From NCBI GenBank assembly GCA_913043075.1, contig CAJWLI010000069.1, forward strand, positions 1-7,528: a DNA stretch of 7,528 nt, written 5' to 3'. Position 1 is the first letter of the stretch. Every line of letters starts with the position of its first letter. The DNA is from an uncultured Gammaproteobacteria bacterium. Lineage in GTDB: Bacteria > Pseudomonadota > Gammaproteobacteria > Pseudomonadales > Azotimanducaceae. This document shows positions 6,555-7,528 of the stretch, one piece after another. The notes beneath the pieces are model-generated. The model was not told where the DNA came from, ran no database searches, and saw only the letters and a program-made list of their open reading frames with translations. A program made the position numbers and the translations under genes.

Positions 6555-6648
6555 TTGACAGCATTATAGGCTAAGAGGTTTTAATTTTAATATCCGATTT
6601 TGGTAAAACCGCAGATTTTGCTGTTCGCACCGCTCGAGCCGTTATATT
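6555..6648 (+). promoter_or_regulatory. Candidate rightward promoter elements upstream of the phoD-like gene
   Basis: Two weak options exist. The first is a perfect -35 TTGACA at 6555-6560, with only poor -10 matches 18 bases on (TTTTAA, 6579-6584). The second is TTGCTG at 6618-6623 with TATATT at 6643-6648, a long 19-base spacer. The first TTGACA sits on the predicted start site of the leftward promoter, so the two directions may interfere with each other. Neither option is firm. Confidence 0.25.
6563..6568 (-). promoter_or_regulatory. Perfect -10 hexamer of a leftward promoter (psiE-like gene)
   Basis: Read on the minus strand this is TATAAT, an exact match to the sigma70 -10 consensus, in an AT-rich stretch. 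The initiation site would be near 6556, about 25 bases before the psiE-like ATG at 6531. At the right distance upstream there is only a poor -35 match (ATTAAA), so an activator may be needed. It could drive the whole leftward gene series. Confidence 0.5.
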
Positions 6649-6678
6649 CTGTCTGCGGGTGAAAACTCACAGGCGCGT

Positions 6679-7528
6679 ATGAAACGCAGGAACTTCATAC
6701 TTTCATCTCTCATGGCAGCCGGTCTATCGATTAAATCCGCTGGTAATGAGAAACGTAATTTTAAGGGATCGCCCTTCTCGTTGGGTGTCGCTTCGGGCGA
6801 TTGTACAACCGACGGATTCGTTCTTTGGACTCGTTTAGCTCCGGATCCTTCGCAACCTGACGGGGGCCTTGGCCGAAAGGAAATACCTGTCTCATGGATC
6901 CTATCTCGTGATCCAAAAATGAAAAAAATAGTCAGAAGAGGATGGATTTCGGCATCCGAGAAGCTAGCCCACTCAGTGCACATTGATCTCTCTGGTCTAG
7001 AACCAAATCAAGTTTATTGGTACCGATTCCAATGCGGAGATTACTTTTCAAGAATTGGAAGGACAAAAACTTTGCCATTATTCAACAACGAATCCGACAA
7101 CTTAAAGTTCGTAACCACCTCTTGCCAAAATTACGCTCACGGTTACTTTGTGGCTTACGATCACATGATAGCGGACCAACCCGACTTCATTTTGCATCTG
7201 GGAGATTATATCTACGACACATCTTTCGGAGAAAATTTTCGAAGGCATGAAACAGAAAGCGCGCCGGAAACTCTCGAAGAATTTAGATTGCGGCACGCTT
7301 TATACAAAACAGAAGAGCATCTACAAAACGCCCACGCCCAAATCCCCTTTTTTACTATGATCGATAATCACGACGCAGTTGAAGATAATTCAACGGAAAC
7401 GATAAAAAAGAGAACGGCCGCCTATCAGGCTTGGTATGAGCACATGCCCGTCAGAGGCTTCCCCTTTCTTGGCGCCAACGAATTTCGTTTGCACCGAAAC
7501 ATAAAAATCGGAGAGCTCACTGAGATCA
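6679..7528 (+). CDS. phoD: PhoD-family alkaline phosphatase/phosphodiesterase, N-terminal part, Tat-exported
   Basis: The first 283 codons are present and the gene runs off the right edge. PhoD enzymes hydrolyse phosphate mono- and diesters outside the cytoplasm to supply phosphate. A twin-arginine signal (KRRNFIL, 2-8, then a hydrophobic stretch, with cleavage near residues 20-22) implies export of the folded, metal-loaded protein. The PhoD N-terminal Fn3-like domain spans about 32-134 (FSLGVASGD, VLWTRLAPD, YWYRF). The phosphatase domain begins at LKFVTTSCQNYAHGYFVAY (142-160, metal-ligand Cys149), then DFILHLGDYIYD (169-180, Asp176), then the metal motif D229-N-H-D232, and AAYQAWYEHMPVR (247-259). 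The usual DDH motif reads DNH here. The ATG at 6679 is preceded by a short AGG (6671-6673), five bases away. It is divergent from the psiE-like gene. The symbol denotes the family; the rest of the active site cannot be checked. Confidence 0.9.
   Translation, partial: MKRRNFILSSLMAAGLSIKSAGNEKRNFKGSPFSLGVASGDCTTDGFVLWTRLAPDPSQPDGGLGRKEIPVSWILSRDPKMKKIVRRGWISASEKLAHSVHIDLSGLEPNQVYWYRFQCGDYFSRIGRTKTLPLFNNESDNLKFVTTSCQNYAHGYFVAYDHMIADQPDFILHLGDYIYDTSFGENFRRHETESAPETLEEFRLRHALYKTEEHLQNAHAQIPFFTMIDNHDAVEDNSTETIKKRTAAYQAWYEHMPVRGFPFLGANEFRLHRNIKIGELTEI

Noticed and set aside
6551..6660. Pho box upstream of psiE or phoD
   Set aside because: CTGTCAA (minus strand, near 6555-6561) and CTGTCTG (6649-6655) are single half-sites; no second repeat occurs at the required spacing.
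6642..7296. Open frames over the phoD-like gene (6642-6983 and 7102-7296 minus, 7017-7250 plus)
   Set aside because: The phoD frame is continuous from 6679 to the window edge with Tat signal and phosphatase motifs; the others are shadows.

Overview
The window is a moderately AT-rich piece of a bacterial chromosome, most likely from a Gammaproteobacterium. The glutamate dehydrogenase, the NadC tail and the PsiE protein all resemble enterobacterial-type proteins closely. The lack of any mobile element and the mix of GPH-type transporter, GST and PhoD suggest a free-living, perhaps marine, lineage. This placement is inferred from protein resemblance by eye, not from a search. I see no RNA gene, insertion sequence, prophage, CRISPR array or replication origin, and every gap between genes is shorter than 300 bases.

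Layout. Left, plus strand: the 3' end of nadC (NAD biosynthesis, cut by the window edge), a complete NADP-type gdhA (ammonium assimilation), and a small exported protein of unknown function that probably shares the gdhA transcript. A strong hairpin at 2361-2393 ends this rightward group. It also serves the convergent minus-strand group. Middle, minus strand, read right to left: a PsiE-family membrane protein, a diverged MetX-like alpha/beta hydrolase, a glutathione S-transferase-like protein, a MelB/GPH-type transporter and a small protein of probable dimeric alpha/beta-barrel fold. The gaps are 53, 9, 116 and 56 bases, so these five could be one operon or two or three short units. Right edge, plus strand: the first 283 codons of a Tat-exported PhoD-type alkaline phosphatase/phosphodiesterase, divergent from psiE.

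How the parts may work together. gdhA with its promoter and operator-like palindrome looks like ordinary nitrogen metabolism. psiE and phoD diverge from a shared 147-base region and both families have phosphate links, but no convincing Pho box is visible. The hydrolase, GST, transporter and small barrel protein look like an uncharacterised small-molecule uptake or conversion module; no substrate can be named. The oddest sequence detail is that the hydrolase and GST genes are in the same frame, separated by one TAG codon, and the GST has no ATG start. No clearly novel large system is visible.
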